DNA of 64,000 bases from Undaria pinnatifida (taxonomy: Eukaryota; Sar; Phaeophyceae; Laminariales; Alariaceae): assembly GCA_012845835.1 (NCBI GenBank), contig JABAKD010000004.1, positions 11,967,022-12,031,021 on the forward strand, given 5' to 3'. This document shows, one piece after another, positions 62,236 through 64,000 of this stretch. Made by a program: the position numbers and the translations under genes. Under the pieces are notes generated by a model. It was given only the letters and a program-made list of their open reading frames with translations. It made no database searches and was not told the DNA's origin. Positions within the stretch are counted from its first letter, which is position 1. Each line of letters starts with the position of its first letter.

Positions 62236-63534
62236 TTATGTCCTGACCGTTTGGGTTCCGATAGCCGTTCCCCAAGCGGTCGTTACATTACCGGGCAGAG
62301 GAGACATATCCCATTCCGCCCCATCTAGTCCCTTGTCTGGGTTGTCTTTCAAACTCCCATGCCCCGTGCTCCAACACCTCCGACACCCAAACCGGGTTCT
62401 CCATGTTTGCCCTAGCACGTACAATATAAACGAGTCCGACGACCACCGTCCTTCTTTCTTTATTACGGCCTCCGGTACCCCTCTCGCGGCCAGTCTTGTC
62501 GCTCCGCCTATCCTTCTCGAATGCAACGCGAATTCTTCTGGAATCAGTCTCGCCCCCGCCCCACTCCCCTCCTCTCTCCACCTCTCCCCTACGCTTGCTA
62601 TGCCATCCCTCAAGCACTGGGTTGCCCATCCCCTAGACCAAACCTCCCAACCATCATTTCCCCTAAATGACATCAAGGGCGCTTCTTCCGTTGAATCCCC
62701 GTTACCGTACAACATAAACAGCTCCAATATTAGACCCACCGCCCCTCTTTCTCCTTCCTTCCCCCGCCCTATCCTTGTTCTCACCAGTCCCGCTCCCTTT
62801 CTCCCTTGGTCCCCCTTCGATCCGTTGAACCTCACCTCCACTTTATTTGCTTCGTGTATTCTGCTTGCTACCAACTGTTCGTTATCCCTGAAGAACGCCA
62901 CATCCCCCCTCCTCAAACAGTATACTTAATGGAACACCCCTTTTCCATTGGCAAATAATTCCGACGCTCGCAACATCAAAAAAAGCGTTAGCGCCAGAAC
63001 AATTCATGGCACCCTCCCGCCTACCCCTCATGCCTGAACTCTCTCCTGCATCTCCGTCAGCACCCCCCACGTCAACGGCCTTCTCACTTTCTGTCGACTA
63101 CCCATCCCTACGTGCTCCCTCTTGATACCTTGCCTGACAGATCTGATCAAAGGGTTACTCATGGGCACTGACAGCCTCAAGGACTGCTCATGGTATAAAT
63201 TGATCGCCACCAACTTCCCTACTATGGTCGACTCCTTGTTCCCTTTCCCTGCGCAACAGTATCCCATGAACTCGACCAATTCCCCTACCAGCTCCATCTC
63301 TCCCACGTCTTTCCTTAGCCAGCACCCCTTCCCTATAAAAGACCGCCAGCTCACCCACATCCTCCAACTCGCCTCGTAAGTCCTTCGAGTCGAAGCTGAA
63401 ACTCTTCCAGATGCGTACCCTCTCGCAATATCTCCGAACACATGAGCTGCTCCCCCGTTCCCAACTCCTGCACCCACCAATCGATCCCAGGACATTCTGA
63501 ATTCAGTTTCTCGATAATCTGGCCCTCTTGCCAC
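62236..63534 (-). pseudogene. tyrosine recombinase of a DIRS-like retroelement
   Basis: N-terminal SAM-like part: VSASTRRTYEASWRMWVSW, VEFMGYCCAGKGNKESTI, RSVRQGIKREH. Catalytic part: LMLRASELF (first Arg), VEVRFNGSKGDQ, EFALHSRRIGGATRLA (H-x-x-R), KKEGRWSSDSFILYV (Trp and nucleophile Tyr). One reading frame throughout, interrupted by two TGA (63028-63030 and about 18 nt further on) and a TAA near 62926. It would insert a circular DNA copy by site-specific recombination in place of an integrase. Confidence 0.88.
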
Positions 63535-63960
63535 CTGGTCAGACCGTCTGGCAACCTATTATCTACCCCCCCGCACATGCCTTGCCTGAAAACACCACCC
63601 CCCCCTTTGCTTCCAAAGCTCCCGTTATCCTCATCAATGCCCCTACCCTCGCTTGCTTCTTCCCTCCCCGTCGACACCTCCTCACCCAGGTCACCGCTGC
63701 TTCATTATCCGCCCTCATCAGAAGTGCTTCCCCTCGTATACGTGGTCTCTCTCGCTTCATGTCGACCATGACGTATGCCGCCATCACCATTGCCATTACC
63801 TCGAGCAGGTCGATGGAAATCAGATCGGCTACGGCCCGCCCCCCCTTTACCGTTCGTTTCTGCGCCTCTTCCGGCAGGTGGAATCTCCAGTACACCCCCG
63901 TTTCCATACATAACCCCCCTATTGCCGCCAAGGATGCGTCCGAAAACCACGTCCTACTCG
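63351..63960 (-). pseudogene. RNase H end of the DIRS-like element
   Basis: DLLEVMAMVMAA, LMRADNEAAVTWVRRCRRGG (Asp-Asn site), then after a frame change GGVDNRLPDGLTRWQEG, the typical G-V-D-N-x-x-x-D-G-L-S/T-R-W end of DIRS RNase H. It lies directly upstream of the recombinase on the - strand, the normal DIRS order. RT lies beyond the window end. Confidence 0.8.
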
Positions 63961-64000
63961 GTCGCTGCTTAACGAAGCTAAAAAACGGTGCTGTTATCCT

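Overview
This window is repeat-dense eukaryotic nuclear DNA. The organism cannot be named from sequence alone. GT-AG introns, interstitial TTAGGG-type telomeric repeats, chromodomain Ty3/gypsy elements, a DIRS-like tyrosine-recombinase retroelement and tRNA-headed SINEs together suggest a stramenopile; a brown alga is my best guess (inference, low confidence). Only one short stretch, about 41.0-41.9 kb, looks like a spliced host gene. Almost everything else is a transposable element, a fragment of one, or a tandem repeat.

Layout. 1-4.3 kb: decayed gypsy integrase tail, a copia RNase H tail and a 3' LTR. 4.5-8.7 kb: a LINE with AP-type endonuclease and RT, broken by point changes and split by a SINE. 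8.7-13.6 kb: SINEs nested in one another, with a TA-flanked 827-bp inverted-repeat element inside one. 13.7-14.4 kb: LTR fragments of another family. 14375-23847: LTR-RT-1, a gypsy element on + with 667-bp LTRs. 23.8-26.3 kb: a SINE pair and tandem repeats. 26294-32957: LTR-RT-2, a chromovirus-type element on - with 431-bp LTRs, a target-site duplication (TSD) and no capsid gene. 33-41 kb: SINEs, an isolated LTR with a primer-tRNA remnant, and an inverted-repeat element containing telomeric repeats. 41.0-41.9 kb: host exons with a 369-bp TRIM in the intron. 42940-55953: LTR-RT-3, 13 kb on +, with nearly identical 509-bp LTRs and an exact TSD, in which about 8 kb of unrelated DNA occupies the place of gag. 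56-60 kb: satellites and poly-G punctuated repeats. 60.6-64 kb: a DIRS-like element on -, running off the window end.

How the parts work together. The SINEs (families named here A, B and C) have different heads but a common 3' tail motif, which suggests one LINE reverse transcriptase serves all of them. The LTR elements use different primer tRNAs, apparently Ser, Leu and one unassigned. The most unusual signal is that two unrelated LTR loci carry 57-58 nt of primer-tRNA sequence, anticodon arm to CCA, instead of the usual 18-nt primer binding site (PBS), and both tRNA segments stop at about tRNA position 27. In LTR-RT-2 this segment joins directly to the nucleocapsid-like reading frame and the capsid region is gone. 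This suggests that abnormal copying of the primer tRNA produced a gag-less element. Boundaries come from reading repeats against each other by eye; those without a TSD or a matched partner are approximate.
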